DNA of 13,213 nucleotides from Trueperaceae bacterium (GCA_024636105.1 JAGXHO010000169.1:1-13213); one strand, 5' to 3'. Counted from the first letter of the stretch, positions 6,237-12,805 are shown. Notes: generated by a model not told the origin, from the sequence alone. A program made the numbers and translations.

Positions 6237-7094
6237 ATGCGCGCCTCACGCTCTGCTGCAACCCGCTCCTCGGAGAAGATGGCGACGATCGCCTGGCTGC
6301 TGCTCGCCACCCTCGCGTTCGTCCAGGTCTACCTGCTGCTCCACGAAGCCGGCCACGCCCTCGCGGCGTGGTCGATGGGGGGCACCGTGCGAACCCTCGA
6401 CGCCCGCCCCTGGTCGCCGCGCGCCCACGCCGCGTACGACCTGCCAGGGGTGAGTGCCGCCGCCCGCGCCTTCGTCACCGCCGCTGGCACGCTCCTCCCC
6501 GTCGCCGCGTGGGCGCTCGCGTTAGCGGCCCTCCCCCGCCGCCTGCCCGCCGCGTACGCCTGGTTGCGGCTCACGGCCAGCTTCGGCATCCTGCTCGGCT
6601 TGGCGCCGTGGATGGTGCTCCCGTGGCCGGCGTTCGGGGCGTCGGCGCCGGGGGACGACGTGGTGCGCTTCACGCTCACGAGCGGCTGGCCGCCGGCCGG
6701 GGTCGCTGCGGTCGCGGCGGCGTTGCTGGTCGGTGGGGCCGCATGGGCGTGGTGGCGCGTGGGGGGTCGGACCGGACTGGCCGAGATGCGGCGGCGCTCG
6801 CCGTGGGGCTGTGGGCCGCCTTCCCGGGCGCCGTGGCGGCGCCCATCGACGACGCGCGGGTGCTTCCGCAGCACGATCCCCTCGCCGACCGCACGTTCGT
6901 GGGCGGGTCGGTGGAGCTCGTGTTCGCCGAAGGGGTCGCGCCCGAGGGGACGCTGCACCTCGTGCTCGGTTTCGACGACGTCGCCGGCGGCCCGCTGCGG
7001 CTTCAGGTGGTGGACGCGCTCGGCGCGGAGTATGGGGTGGGCTCGTTCGGGCCCGGCGCGACCATGGGGAGGGCGACAAGCCGCCCGCGCCTGA
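6237..7094 (+). CDS. Membrane protein with HEAGH zinc motif; frame appears shifted near 6761
   Basis: The first 177 or so residues look like a genuine membrane protein: a first hydrophobic helix (about 16-35) running directly into HEAGH (His36, Glu37, His40), the arrangement of M50-type intramembrane metallopeptidases and relatives, then about four more hydrophobic segments ending in AAWAWWRVGG. No second zinc-ligand motif (such as NPDG) is visible, so proteolytic activity is not assured. From about 6768 onward the formal reading frame, which stops at 7092-7094, becomes Arg/Ser/Pro-rich and unlike protein. Protein-like sequence resumes in the -1 frame up to 7183. A G_GGG_GGT heptamer at 6761-6767 sits exactly at the switch. 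Either the gene is frameshifted by loss of one G (mutation or sequencing error), or a -1 shift is used. The start ATG at 6237 is favoured by TATCGT six bases upstream; ATG at 6279 is the alternative. Confidence 0.6.
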   Translation: MRASRSAATRSSEKMATIAWLLLATLAFVQVYLLLHEAGHALAAWSMGGTVRTLDARPWSPRAHAAYDLPGVSAAARAFVTAAGTLLPVAAWALALAALPRRLPAAYAWLRLTASFGILLGLAPWMVLPWPAFGASAPGDDVVRFTLTSGWPPAGVAAVAAALLVGGAAWAWWRVGGRTGLAEMRRRSPWGCGPPSRAPWRRPSTTRGCFRSTIPSPTARSWAGRWSSCSPKGSRPRGRCTSCSVSTTSPAARCGFRWWTRSARSMGWARSGPARPWGGRQAARA

Positions 7095-7183
7095 CGGTCG
7101 CCCCCGGGCCGTGGGCGCTGCACCTCTCGGCCGAGGACCTCGAGGGCCGGGTGCGCGTTTGGGACGTGGTCGACGCCCCCTGA
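6743..7183 (+). CDS. C-terminal transmembrane plus exported domain, continuation of HEAGH protein or overlapping gene
   Basis: In the frame ending TGA at 7181-7183, protein-like sequence starts near 6785: a hydrophobic segment ALAVGLWAAFPGAVA, then about 120 residues of beta-rich sequence with 'VGGSVELVFAEGVAPEGTLH', 'VLGFDDVAGGPLRLQVVDA' and 'PWALHLSAEDLEGRVRVWDV'. I do not recognise a named family. The first in-frame ATG is at 6743 but has no ribosome site and lies inside the coding part of the preceding gene. The more likely reading is that this is the sixth membrane helix and outer domain of the same protein, joined by a -1 shift at 6761-6767 to give WWRVGGSDRTGRDAAALAV. Together the product would be about 315 residues. 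The cupin gene follows 34 bases later under its own promoter. Confidence 0.5.
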   Translation: MGVVARGGSDRTGRDAAALAVGLWAAFPGAVAAPIDDARVLPQHDPLADRTFVGGSVELVFAEGVAPEGTLHLVLGFDDVAGGPLRLQVVDALGAEYGVGSFGPGATMGRATSRPRLTVAPGPWALHLSAEDLEGRVRVWDVVDAP

Positions 7184-7206
7184 TGGCGCGTGCACCGAAG
7201 CGCCCG

Positions 7207-7212
7207 TAGGAT
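7207..7212 (+). promoter_or_regulatory. -10 element TAGGAT, leaderless start of cupin gene
   Basis: TAGGAT ends five bases before the ATG at 7218, with no Shine-Dalgarno site in between, predicting a leaderless transcript for the cupin gene. Confidence 0.5.
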
Positions 7213-7217
7213 GCGCC

Positions 7218-7550
7218 ATGCGCCGCATCCCCCTCGTTCCCGACGGAGCGCCCGCCCTGGGCGTCCGCACCCTGCTCGACCTCGCTCCCAAGGACGGCGC
7301 CGCGCTCCGCGCCGGGAGCGTGACGCTCGCGCCGGGGCAGCGAGTGCCGGCCGAGGGCTGGTCGGCGCACGCCGCCGAGGAGCTCTCGCTGATCGTGTCG
7401 GGTTCGCTCACGGGTGTCTCGGGCGACGCCCCCTTCGAGGTCGGCGGCGGCGACGTCACCCTGATTCCGGCCGGCGAGGCGCATTGGGCCGTCGCGGGCC
7501 CGAGCGGCGCCGAGGTCTTCTGGATCTGGTTCGGCGCGGTCGACGACTGA
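7218..7550 (+). CDS. Small single-domain cupin protein
   Basis: A 110-residue single cupin barrel, cytoplasmic (no signal or membrane segment). Motif 1 is the region GWSAHAAEELSLIVSGSLTG (47-66) and motif 2 is GDVTLIPAGEAHW (78-90). Candidate metal ligands are His51, Glu54 or Glu55, and His89; the second histidine of the usual H-x-H in motif 1 is replaced by alanine (HAAEE), so metal binding may be altered. Cupins of this size include isomerases, dioxygenases and sensors, and nothing here selects among them. The ATG at 7218 follows TAGGAT by five bases. It follows the HEAGH gene by only 34 bases but seems to have its own promoter, and it converges on the amidohydrolase gene across an AT-rich inverted repeat. 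Confidence 0.82.
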   Translation: MRRIPLVPDGAPALGVRTLLDLAPKDGAALRAGSVTLAPGQRVPAEGWSAHAAEELSLIVSGSLTGVSGDAPFEVGGGDVTLIPAGEAHWAVAGPSGAEVFWIWFGAVDD

Positions 7551-7607
7551 GCGACCGACTAGCTGCCTGATCGACGGGGGAGCTCTCGTTCCCGGGCGCT
7601 CACTCGA

Positions 7608-7647
7608 AACTTGCAATTTGAAAGTCGAGCTTTAAGATTGCAAGGTT
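7608..7647. repeat. AT-rich imperfect inverted repeat between convergent cupin and M20 genes
   Basis: Arms 7608-7624 and 7630-7646/7 flank a 5-base loop (TCGAG). The core is a perfect 8-base pair of arms, CTTGCAAT (7610-7617) and ATTGCAAG (7637-7644); AAAG/CTTT closes the loop. It is by far the most AT-rich stretch of the window. It includes the TAA stop of the M20 gene (7634-7632) and lies 58 bases after the cupin stop. It may be a bidirectional terminator, though no T-run follows on either side, or a small inserted repeat. Confidence 0.6.
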
Positions 7648-8915
7648 CGCCGAGCGGTGCGCCGAGGCCCACCGCCCTGGCCGGCCACCCCGGGAAGCAC
7701 CGCCGCCACGGGTTGCTTCGCTCGGACCGAACGCCCGGTCGCCTTCTCGAAGGCCGCCTTGACCTCGGCGAGCAGGGCGGCGTCCAGGAAGAGCTCCGCC
7801 GCGATGCCCGCGAGCACCGCCGCGCCATCGAGCACGGTGGTGTCGCCGCGCGGGGAGCCCGCCGCGACCTCGAAGGCCGCGGTGTGCGGCATCGCGGCGT
7901 CGTCGATGTCGAGCATCCCGTGCAGCCCCGGCACCACCTGCGACACGTTGCCCATGTCGGTCGAACCGGCGCCGTCGGCCACGTCGTAGGGCGCGACGCT
8001 GCGGCCACGGCGCGTCGCGTGGCGCGTGAAGGCCGCTTCGAGCGGGGCGTTGTTCACGATCTCCAAGTAGGGGGCCGACGAGGGGGCGATCGTCAGCTCG
8101 GTGCCGGTCATCAGCGCGGCGCCCTTGAAGACGTCCTGGAGCCGGGGCACCAGCTCGTCGAAGAGGTGGCGGGCGTCGCGGGCGCGGGCGACGGCGTTCA
8201 TCGAGGCCGTCTCGGGGATGATGTTCGCCGCCGCACCGCCGTCGGTGATCACCGCGTGGATGCGCACGTCGTCGCGCGTCTGTTGCCGCAGCGCGTCGAT
8301 GCCGGCGAAGGCGAGGCGCACCGCGTCGAGCGCGTTGCGCCCCAGGTGCGGCGCCATCGCCGCGTGCGCCGGCACCCCGCGGAAGGCCACGTCCCACTTG
8401 GTGCTCGCCAGCGTCCCCATGCTCGGGTGGCTCGACTTGTACGGATGGATCATGATCGCGGCGTCGACGCCCTCGAACACGCCGGCCTCGAGCAGCAGCA
8501 CCTTGCCGCCGCCCCCCTCCTCGGCGGGCGTGCCGAGCACGAGCAGCGTCCCGTCGAACTCCGCCATCAGCGGCGCGAGCGCGAACGCCGCGCCGGCGCC
8601 CATGGTGGCGATCACGTTGTGGCCGCAGGCGTGGCCGAGGCCGGGGAGCGCGTCGTACTCGCACAGGATGGCGACGGTGGGGCCCGGACCGCGCCCCGCG
8701 AGCCGCGCGCGGAAGGCGGTGGGCAGGCCGCCCAGGCCGCGCTCCACGGCGAAGCCACGCGCCTCCAGCGCCTCGGTGAGCCAAGCGGCGGCCTGGACCT
8801 CCTCGAAGCGAATCTCCGGGTGGGCGTGGATGCGGTGGCTCAGGTCGAGCAGCGCGGCGCGTTCCTGCTCCAGGCGGGCGTCGATGCGGGCGAGGGCGTC
8901 GTCGAGATGGGGCAT
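7632..8915 (-). CDS. M20-family amidohydrolase (PM20D2 / aminobenzoyl-glutamate hydrolase-like)
   Basis: A 427-residue cytoplasmic zinc-dependent amidohydrolase that should cleave an N-acyl or dipeptide-type amide bond. Motifs are EYDALPGLGHACGHN (86-100, with metal ligands in H95-x-C97-x-H99), the catalytic AEEGGGGK (131-138), His157 in MIHPYK, PAHAAM (182-187) of the dimerisation domain, IIPETASM in the lid region, and His344 near the C-terminus in MPHT. The Cys in HACGH and the YDALPGLGH form are typical of the PM20D2/AbgA-AbgB subgroup rather than classical aminoacylases. The ATG at 8915 has AGGAG seven bases upstream. The last roughly 28 residues (Gly/Arg-rich) look like a non-conserved tail, and its stop lies in the AT-rich inverted repeat. 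Substrate unknown. Confidence 0.92.
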   Translation of the reverse strand: MPHLDDALARIDARLEQERAALLDLSHRIHAHPEIRFEEVQAAAWLTEALEARGFAVERGLGGLPTAFRARLAGRGPGPTVAILCEYDALPGLGHACGHNVIATMGAGAAFALAPLMAEFDGTLLVLGTPAEEGGGGKVLLLEAGVFEGVDAAIMIHPYKSSHPSMGTLASTKWDVAFRGVPAHAAMAPHLGRNALDAVRLAFAGIDALRQQTRDDVRIHAVITDGGAAANIIPETASMNAVARARDARHLFDELVPRLQDVFKGAALMTGTELTIAPSSAPYLEIVNNAPLEAAFTRHATRRGRSVAPYDVADGAGSTDMGNVSQVVPGLHGMLDIDDAAMPHTAAFEVAAGSPRGDTTVLDGAAVLAGIAAELFLDAALLAEVKAAFEKATGRSVRAKQPVAAVLPGVAGQGGGPRRTARRTLQS

Positions 8916-8978
8916 GGGCAGCTCCTGGGCGTCGGTGCGGAACGGTTCGGCGGGGCGGGGTCGCGTTCGAGACGGGCC

Positions 8979-8984
8979 ACGCTA
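8979..8984 (-). promoter_or_regulatory. -10-like element TAGCGT upstream of M20 gene
   Basis: TAGCGT on the minus strand would start transcription near 8972 and give a leader of about 57 bases that carries the AGGAG ribosome site. It has no clear -35. Confidence 0.3.
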
Positions 8985-8997
8985 CCGCGGCGTGCGC

Positions 8998-9012
8998 GCC
9001 CCGTTCGGGGGC
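8998..9012 (-). terminator. Short hairpin after zinc metallopeptidase gene
   Basis: GCCCC (8998-9002) and GGGGC (9008-9012) can pair around a 5-base loop, 26-40 bases after the metallopeptidase stop. It is short and has no T-run, so termination here is only a possibility. Confidence 0.22.
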
Positions 9013-9037
9013 TGCACACGCCATTGGGGAACCTCGA

Positions 9038-9892
9038 TCAGCGCGCCGAGAGGGTGTCGCAGGCGGTCGGATCGCCCGTCTCGAAGCCGGTCCGAAACCA
9101 CTGCGTCCGTTGCGCCGAGGTGCCGTGCGTGAAGGTCTCCTGGTTCGGGATCCGCCCCGCGCGACCCGCGAGGTGGTCGTCGCCGACGGCCGCGGCCGCG
9201 GTCAGGCCCTCTTCGAGATCGCCGTGCTCCATGATCCCGCGGGCCTCGGCCGACGCGGCCCACACCCCGGCGTAGCAGTCGGCTTGCAGTTCGAGGGCCA
9301 CCGACCACTCGTTGGCCGTGTTCGGGCGCGCCTGCTGCTGCTGGCGCACCTCGGTCATCGTGCCGAGCAGGTTCTGGACGTGATGGCCGATCTCGTGCGC
9401 CAGGACGTAGGCCTCGGCGAAGTCGCCGGGCGCGCCGTAGCGCTCGCGCAGCACCTCGTAGAACGAGAGGTCGAGGTAGATGCCCGCGTCCGTCGGGCAG
9501 TAGAAGGGTCCGGACGCCGAGGGCGCCACGCCGCAGCCCGACTCCACCGCGTCCCGGTAGAGCACCAGCGTGGCGTCCTGGTACGCGAGGTCGCTGCGCT
9601 CGAACACGTCGCCCCACGTGGCTTGGACGTCGTCCAGGACGTACGAGACGAAGCGCACGTGCTCCTCCTCCAGCGAGAGCTCCTGTTGGGTGGGCGGTGG
9701 TCCCGCCGGCGCGCCGCCGCCCCCGCCCGGGCTCAAGCCGAGCAGCGCGAACAGGTCGGTGCCAGTGAGGGCGCTCAGCGCGAACACCAGGAGCATGCCG
9801 CCAATGCCCAGCGGGACGGCCGTGCGGCCGACGCTCCGGCGCCCGCGGCGATCGTCGAGGTTCTTGCTGCGTCCACGGTCTTCCCACTTCAT
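9038..9892 (-). CDS. Neutral zinc metallopeptidase, YpfJ/KPN_02809 family
   Basis: A 284-residue membrane-anchored metallopeptidase of the Zn_peptidase family often annotated KPN_02809 or YpfJ. The N-terminus MKWEDRGRSKNLDDRRG is characteristic of the family. A transmembrane helix covers about residues 27-50, followed by a Gly/Pro linker (54-67) and the catalytic domain facing outside. Zinc motif HEIGHH is at 156-161, and the downstream ELQADCYAGVW (191-201) supplies the family's third-ligand region. The block TDAGIYLDLSFYEVL (134-148) and the end QRTQWFRTGFETGDP are also family-typical. Start ATG at 9892 was chosen because of the family N-terminus and GAGGTGG just upstream; an earlier in-frame ATG at 9922 adds ten non-conserved residues. 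A possible 21-residue leader ORF overlaps the ATG. Its physiological substrate is not known. Confidence 0.92.
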   Translation of the reverse strand: MKWEDRGRSKNLDDRRGRRSVGRTAVPLGIGGMLLVFALSALTGTDLFALLGLSPGGGGGAPAGPPPTQQELSLEEEHVRFVSYVLDDVQATWGDVFERSDLAYQDATLVLYRDAVESGCGVAPSASGPFYCPTDAGIYLDLSFYEVLRERYGAPGDFAEAYVLAHEIGHHVQNLLGTMTEVRQQQQARPNTANEWSVALELQADCYAGVWAASAEARGIMEHGDLEEGLTAAAAVGDDHLAGRAGRIPNQETFTHGTSAQRTQWFRTGFETGDPTACDTLSAR

Positions 9893-9954
9893 CGCGCCAC
9901 CTCGTGTCGTGGCCGACGGCACACCCCGGCGACGAGCGCACGGGGGAGGTCCAC
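9889..9954 (-). CDS. Possible 21-residue leaderless leader peptide overlapping metallopeptidase start
   Basis: A GTG at 9954 lies six bases after a -10-like TATGCT (9966-9961), the same spacing as other leaderless starts here. It opens a 21-codon frame reading VDLPRALVAGVCRRPRHEVAR whose TGA (9891-9889) overlaps the metallopeptidase ATG (9892-9890) as ATGA. Translation could therefore be coupled to the downstream gene. It is Arg-rich and has no recognised family. It may be chance in a G+C-rich sequence. Confidence 0.3.
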   Translation of the reverse strand: MDLPRALVAGVCRRPRHEVAR

Positions 9955-9960
9955 GGGTTC

Positions 9961-9966
9961 AGCATA
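9961..9966 (-). promoter_or_regulatory. -10 element TATGCT upstream of zinc metallopeptidase
   Basis: TATGCT on the minus strand is a good -10 match. Transcription would begin near 9954, at the GTG of the small leader ORF, about 62 bases before the metallopeptidase ATG. Confidence 0.45.
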
Positions 9967-10006
9967 GGGGCGGCGCCGCGGTTCCGCGACGGCAGCGGCC
10001 CTGCGG

Positions 10007-10012
10007 TACCGT
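10007..10012 (+). promoter_or_regulatory. -10-like element TACCGT upstream of chrA
   Basis: TACCGT would start transcription near 10019, leaving about 24 bases of leader that contain GGAGGA (10030-10035), seven bases before the ATG at 10043. Unlike its neighbours, this gene has a normal leader with a strong ribosome site. Confidence 0.35.
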
Positions 10013-10042
10013 CCGCCATCCCCCCCGCCGGAGGACGCCCCG

Positions 10043-11281
10043 ATGCCCGACCGCCCCCACGGCGCCACCTCGGCGCCCGACGCCCCCCGCGGCACCTTCC
10101 TCGAGGTGCTCGCCGTCTTCCTCCGTTTGGGGCTCACCTCATTCGGCGGGCCCGTCGCCCACCTCGGGTACTTCCGCACCGAGTGCGTCGAGCGGCGCCG
10201 CTGGCTCGACGACGGCGCCTACGCCGACCTGGTCGCCCTCTGCCAGTTCTTGCCTGGGCCCGCGTCGTCGCAGGTGGGCATCGGACTCGGGTACCGGCGG
10301 GCAGGGCTACCGGGCGCGTTCGCCGCGTGGTTGGGGTTCACGCTGCCATCGGCGATCGCGCTCGTGGCGTTCGCGTTCACGGTGCAGGCGGTGGGCGACG
10401 TCGAGGGCTCCGCGTGGCTGCGCGGGCTGAAGATCGTCGCGGTCGCCGTGGTTGCGCATGCGGTGTGGGGCATGGCGACCAAGCTCACGCCCGACGCGCC
10501 GCGGATCACGGTGGCACTCGCCGCGGCGATGGCGGCGCTCGTGTGGACAGGGGCGCTCGCGCAGGTGGCGATCATCGCCGGCGGGGCGCTACTGGGACTG
10601 ACGGGGCTGCCCAAGCCCGGCGACGTCGCTTGGGCGGGGCGGACGGTACGGGGCGGCGTGCCGCGCAATGCCGGCGCGGTGCTGCTCATCGTGTTCGCGG
10701 CCCTGCTCGTGGCGCTGCCCGTCGTGCGCGAGGCGACGGCGTCGCAGCCCGTCGGGGTGGTCGATGCCTTCTACCGCACCGGCGCGCTCGTGTTCGGGGG
10801 CGGCCACGTGGTGCTGCCACTGATCCAGGCCGAGGTGGTGCCGGCCGGCTGGGTCGACGACGCGACCTTCATCGCCGGGTACGGCGCGGCGCAGGCAGTG
10901 CCGGGCCCGCTGTTCACGTTCTCGGCCTTCTTGGGCGCGTCGATGGCGCCGGGCGCGGCGGGCGTCGGGTACGCCGCACTGGCGTTGGCGGCGGTCTTCG
11001 CGCCGTCGTTCCTGCTGCTGTTGGGGGTGCTCCCCTATTGGGACGGGTTGCGTCGGCGGCGCGCGGTGCGGCGCGCGCTCGTCGGCGTCAACGCGGCGGT
11101 GGTCGGCCTGCTGCTCGCGGCGCTCTACCACCCGGTCTGGACGTCCGCGGTCGCCGGCCCGCGCGACGTGGCGCTGGTGCTCGCGGCCTACGGGGCGCTC
11201 GCATTGTGGAAGGCGCCGCCGTGGGCGGTGGTGGTCTTCGGGGCGGCGGCGACGGCGGGGCTCGCCGCCGTGGGCTTCTGA
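10043..11281 (+). CDS. chrA: Chromate transporter ChrA, two-domain (long-chain) type
   Basis: A 412-residue inner-membrane transporter of the CHR family with both homologous halves, as in long-chain ChrA proteins that export chromate and give resistance. The first half has FGGPVAHLGYFR (34-45) and CQFLPGPASSQ (67-77). The second half repeats the pattern with FGGGHVVLPLI (251-261) and AQAVPGPLFTFSAFLG (283-298). About ten to twelve hydrophobic segments are visible. Residues 1-16 form a hydrophilic leader. The ATG at 10043 has GGAGGA seven bases upstream, so the start is secure. There is no ChrB regulator or reductase nearby, so resistance is inferred only from family; some CHR proteins have other or unknown anion substrates. 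It diverges from the zinc metallopeptidase and ends ten bases from the convergent DUF427 gene. Confidence 0.94.
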   Translation: MPDRPHGATSAPDAPRGTFLEVLAVFLRLGLTSFGGPVAHLGYFRTECVERRRWLDDGAYADLVALCQFLPGPASSQVGIGLGYRRAGLPGAFAAWLGFTLPSAIALVAFAFTVQAVGDVEGSAWLRGLKIVAVAVVAHAVWGMATKLTPDAPRITVALAAAMAALVWTGALAQVAIIAGGALLGLTGLPKPGDVAWAGRTVRGGVPRNAGAVLLIVFAALLVALPVVREATASQPVGVVDAFYRTGALVFGGGHVVLPLIQAEVVPAGWVDDATFIAGYGAAQAVPGPLFTFSAFLGASMAPGAAGVGYAALALAAVFAPSFLLLLGVLPYWDGLRRRRAVRRALVGVNAAVVGLLLAALYHPVWTSAVAGPRDVALVLAAYGALALWKAPPWAVVVFGAAATAGLAAVGF

Positions 11282-11291
11282 CGGGCGCCGC

Positions 11292-11789
11292 CTACCAGCC
11301 TTCGGTCCCATGGCCGCCCTTGAACGGACCCGCCACGCGCGCCGTCACCCAGCTGCCGTAGAAGTCGCCTCCGACGGGGCGCACCACCTCGCCGTCGACG
11401 GTGATGCGGTCGACCCGCGACGGGTAGAAGGCGATCCAGCCGGCGATCGCGGCGAAGCCCGGCGTCGGCGTCGGGTACCACCAACACGCGGCCGCGGCTC
11501 GGCGGTCGCCGACGACCGCGTCGGCGTACGCCGCCGAGCCCTTGTACTCGCAGAAGGTGCGGCGGGGGATCGACTCGAGCAGGTCCATCCGCACGTCCTC
11601 GGGCGGCAGGTAGTAGACCGGGGCGTGCGAGGTCTCCAGCACGCGGATCGCCCGACGGCTCTCGGCGAGCGTGGTCCCGGCGAACGCGACGACCACGAGC
11701 TCGGTCGAGGGGTCCAGCGCGGGTGGACGCGGGTAGTCCCAGACCGACTCTTGGCCGGGACGCGTGGGGGCGGGTGGTGGTCGTCGCAT
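11292..11789 (-). CDS. DUF427 domain protein
   Basis: A 165-residue cytoplasmic protein with the full DUF427 pattern: ESVWDYPRPP (14-23), LVVVAFAGTTLAES, LETSHAPVYYLPPEDV (51-66), CEYKGSAAY (80-88), WWYPTPTPGF (103-112), IAFYPSRVD, and FYGSWVT...GPFKGG near the end. The family has a small beta-tent fold, is common in bacteria and fungi, and has no firmly established biochemical role. The start ATG at 11789 is five bases after a TACCCT -10-like element and has no ribosome site, so it is probably leaderless. Although the META gene lies 72 bases upstream on the same strand, this promoter suggests independent transcription. It converges tightly with chrA. Confidence 0.92.
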   Translation of the reverse strand: MRRPPPAPTRPGQESVWDYPRPPALDPSTELVVVAFAGTTLAESRRAIRVLETSHAPVYYLPPEDVRMDLLESIPRRTFCEYKGSAAYADAVVGDRRAAAACWWYPTPTPGFAAIAGWIAFYPSRVDRITVDGEVVRPVGGDFYGSWVTARVAGPFKGGHGTEGW

Positions 11790-11794
11790 GCGCG

Positions 11795-11800
11795 AGGGTA
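11795..11800 (-). promoter_or_regulatory. -10 element TACCCT, leaderless start of DUF427 gene
   Basis: TACCCT on the minus strand ends five bases before the ATG at 11789, with no Shine-Dalgarno site between, predicting a leaderless transcript for the DUF427 gene. Confidence 0.48.
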
Positions 11801-11861
11801 CCGAGCGCCGCGATTCGCTTCGGCGACCCGGACCCCGATCGCGCCGGCGCCCGGCCGCGCC

Positions 11862-12662
11862 TCAGGGGCAGAGCCCGCCCACCAGCACGTCGGTGACGTC
11901 GCCCCGCGCGCACCACGTCGCTTGGCGTCCCGACGCGATCCGCCAGGCGCCGTCGGCGCCGCGCTCGAGGTCGATCTCGAACCAGAGCCCGCGGAGCGAG
12001 TCGTCCAACAGCCGGTCGAACCACAGCCGGACGGTCGTGACGCCGTCGGCGGCGTCCTGGCGGACGACGGTCGAGCTGCCGGTCGACTCGGTCGCGACGA
12101 ACAGCAGCGCCACCTGCAGCGGATCGCGCACCCAGGCCGCGCGGCTGGCGGCCGAGGCGTCGACGATCGCCGCGAAGCGGGTGGGATCGAGCGCCTGCGA
12201 CGACCCCACCGGCGGTGCACCGTCTACGCCCGGGGCCTCGGGGTCGCCGGCCGGCGCGTAGACGAGCATGCGGCCCGCGCCGCGCACGTACAGCCGGCCC
12301 GCGACCAGGTCGGCGCGGGTGGCGGCGCCCAGGACGCGCGCGACGATCGCTTCGGAGGTCGCTTCGTCACCGGCGCAGGCGCGTCGGGTCGTCGCGAGTG
12401 GCCCCAGTTCGAGCGCGTCGGCGGTGCCGGCGACCTCGCCCTGGAAGGTGTTGCACCCGTTCGAACCGGAGACCGTGGCTCCGTCGTCGCTGACGACGAA
12501 GGTGATCTCGACGCGCGGCCACGGGTTGGGGTCGGCGTCGAGGCCGACCAGACGCCATGCACCCGGCGGCAGCGGACCGGTGTCGAGGAGCGGCGGTGCG
12601 GCGAGCGTGGTCGCGGCCAGCGAGGCGGCGAGGAGGACGGCGAGCGTGATGCGTCGATGCAT
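11862..12662 (-). CDS. Secreted META-domain protein with extra C-terminal domain
   Basis: A 266-residue exported protein. Residues 1-22 are a signal peptide (MHRRI, hydrophobic core, LAAPP). Residues about 33-137 form a META (HslJ-like) domain: WRLVGLD at the start, SGSNGCNTFQG (65-75) and LATTRRACAGDEA (89-101), the conserved loop-cysteine blocks of the family. A Pro/Gly-rich linker (139-156) leads to a second domain (about 157-266) with FAAIVDASAASRAAW, VTTVRLWFDRLLDD and AWRIASGRQATWCARG; I do not recognise it. Two cysteines near its end (251 and 265) could pair. META proteins are linked to envelope and stress functions without a known reaction. The ATG at 12662 has GAGAGGGTGA upstream; the frame is open further, with a possible GTG start at 12713 next to TACCCT. 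Confidence 0.82.
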   Translation of the reverse strand: MHRRITLAVLLAASLAATTLAAPPLLDTGPLPPGAWRLVGLDADPNPWPRVEITFVVSDDGATVSGSNGCNTFQGEVAGTADALELGPLATTRRACAGDEATSEAIVARVLGAATRADLVAGRLYVRGAGRMLVYAPAGDPEAPGVDGAPPVGSSQALDPTRFAAIVDASAASRAAWVRDPLQVALLFVATESTGSSTVVRQDAADGVTTVRLWFDRLLDDSLRGLWFEIDLERGADGAWRIASGRQATWCARGDVTDVLVGGLCP

Positions 12663-12717
12663 GTCGGTCACCCTCTCGGGGGCGGCGCCGTGGGCCGACG
12701 AGCCGCTCCTCACCATG

Positions 12718-12723
12718 AGGGTA
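12718..12723 (-). promoter_or_regulatory. -10 element TACCCT upstream of META gene
   Basis: TACCCT on the minus strand would start transcription near 12711, leaving about 50 bases of leader with the GAGAGGG ribosome site. A GTG at 12713, four bases after the hexamer and in frame with the META gene, could instead give a leaderless form with 17 more residues. Confidence 0.4.
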
Positions 12724-12805
12724 CCCGGGCCCCGTCGTGGGTTCGTGTGAGGCGCGTGGGTCCGAGCGCGACCGGCGAGCCGAAGCGCTGCCGTCCGCCG
12801 GCCCG

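Noticed and set aside
5174..7183. 669-codon plus-strand open frame across sbtA
   Set aside because: Most of it is antisense to the convincing sbtA gene and is His/Arg/Glu-rich shadow translation; only the part after about 6785 is protein-like.
7611..7638. Possible plus-strand promoter TTGCAA - 16 bases - TAAGAT inside the AT-rich inverted repeat
   Set aside because: It would drive only antisense RNA into the M20 gene; no gene or leaderless start follows, and the hexamers are part of the palindrome.
7611..9275. 554-codon plus-strand open frame opposite the M20 gene
   Set aside because: It is the shadow of a well-supported M20 amidohydrolase; the translation is Arg/His/Gly-rich with no motif.
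10043..11281. chrA as a horizontally acquired resistance island
   Set aside because: Base composition and promoter style match its neighbours, and no chrB, reductase or mobility gene is adjacent.
9904..11361. 485-codon frame overlapping chrA
   Set aside because: Same strand but wrong frame; ChrA motifs and a Shine-Dalgarno site support the 10043 frame.
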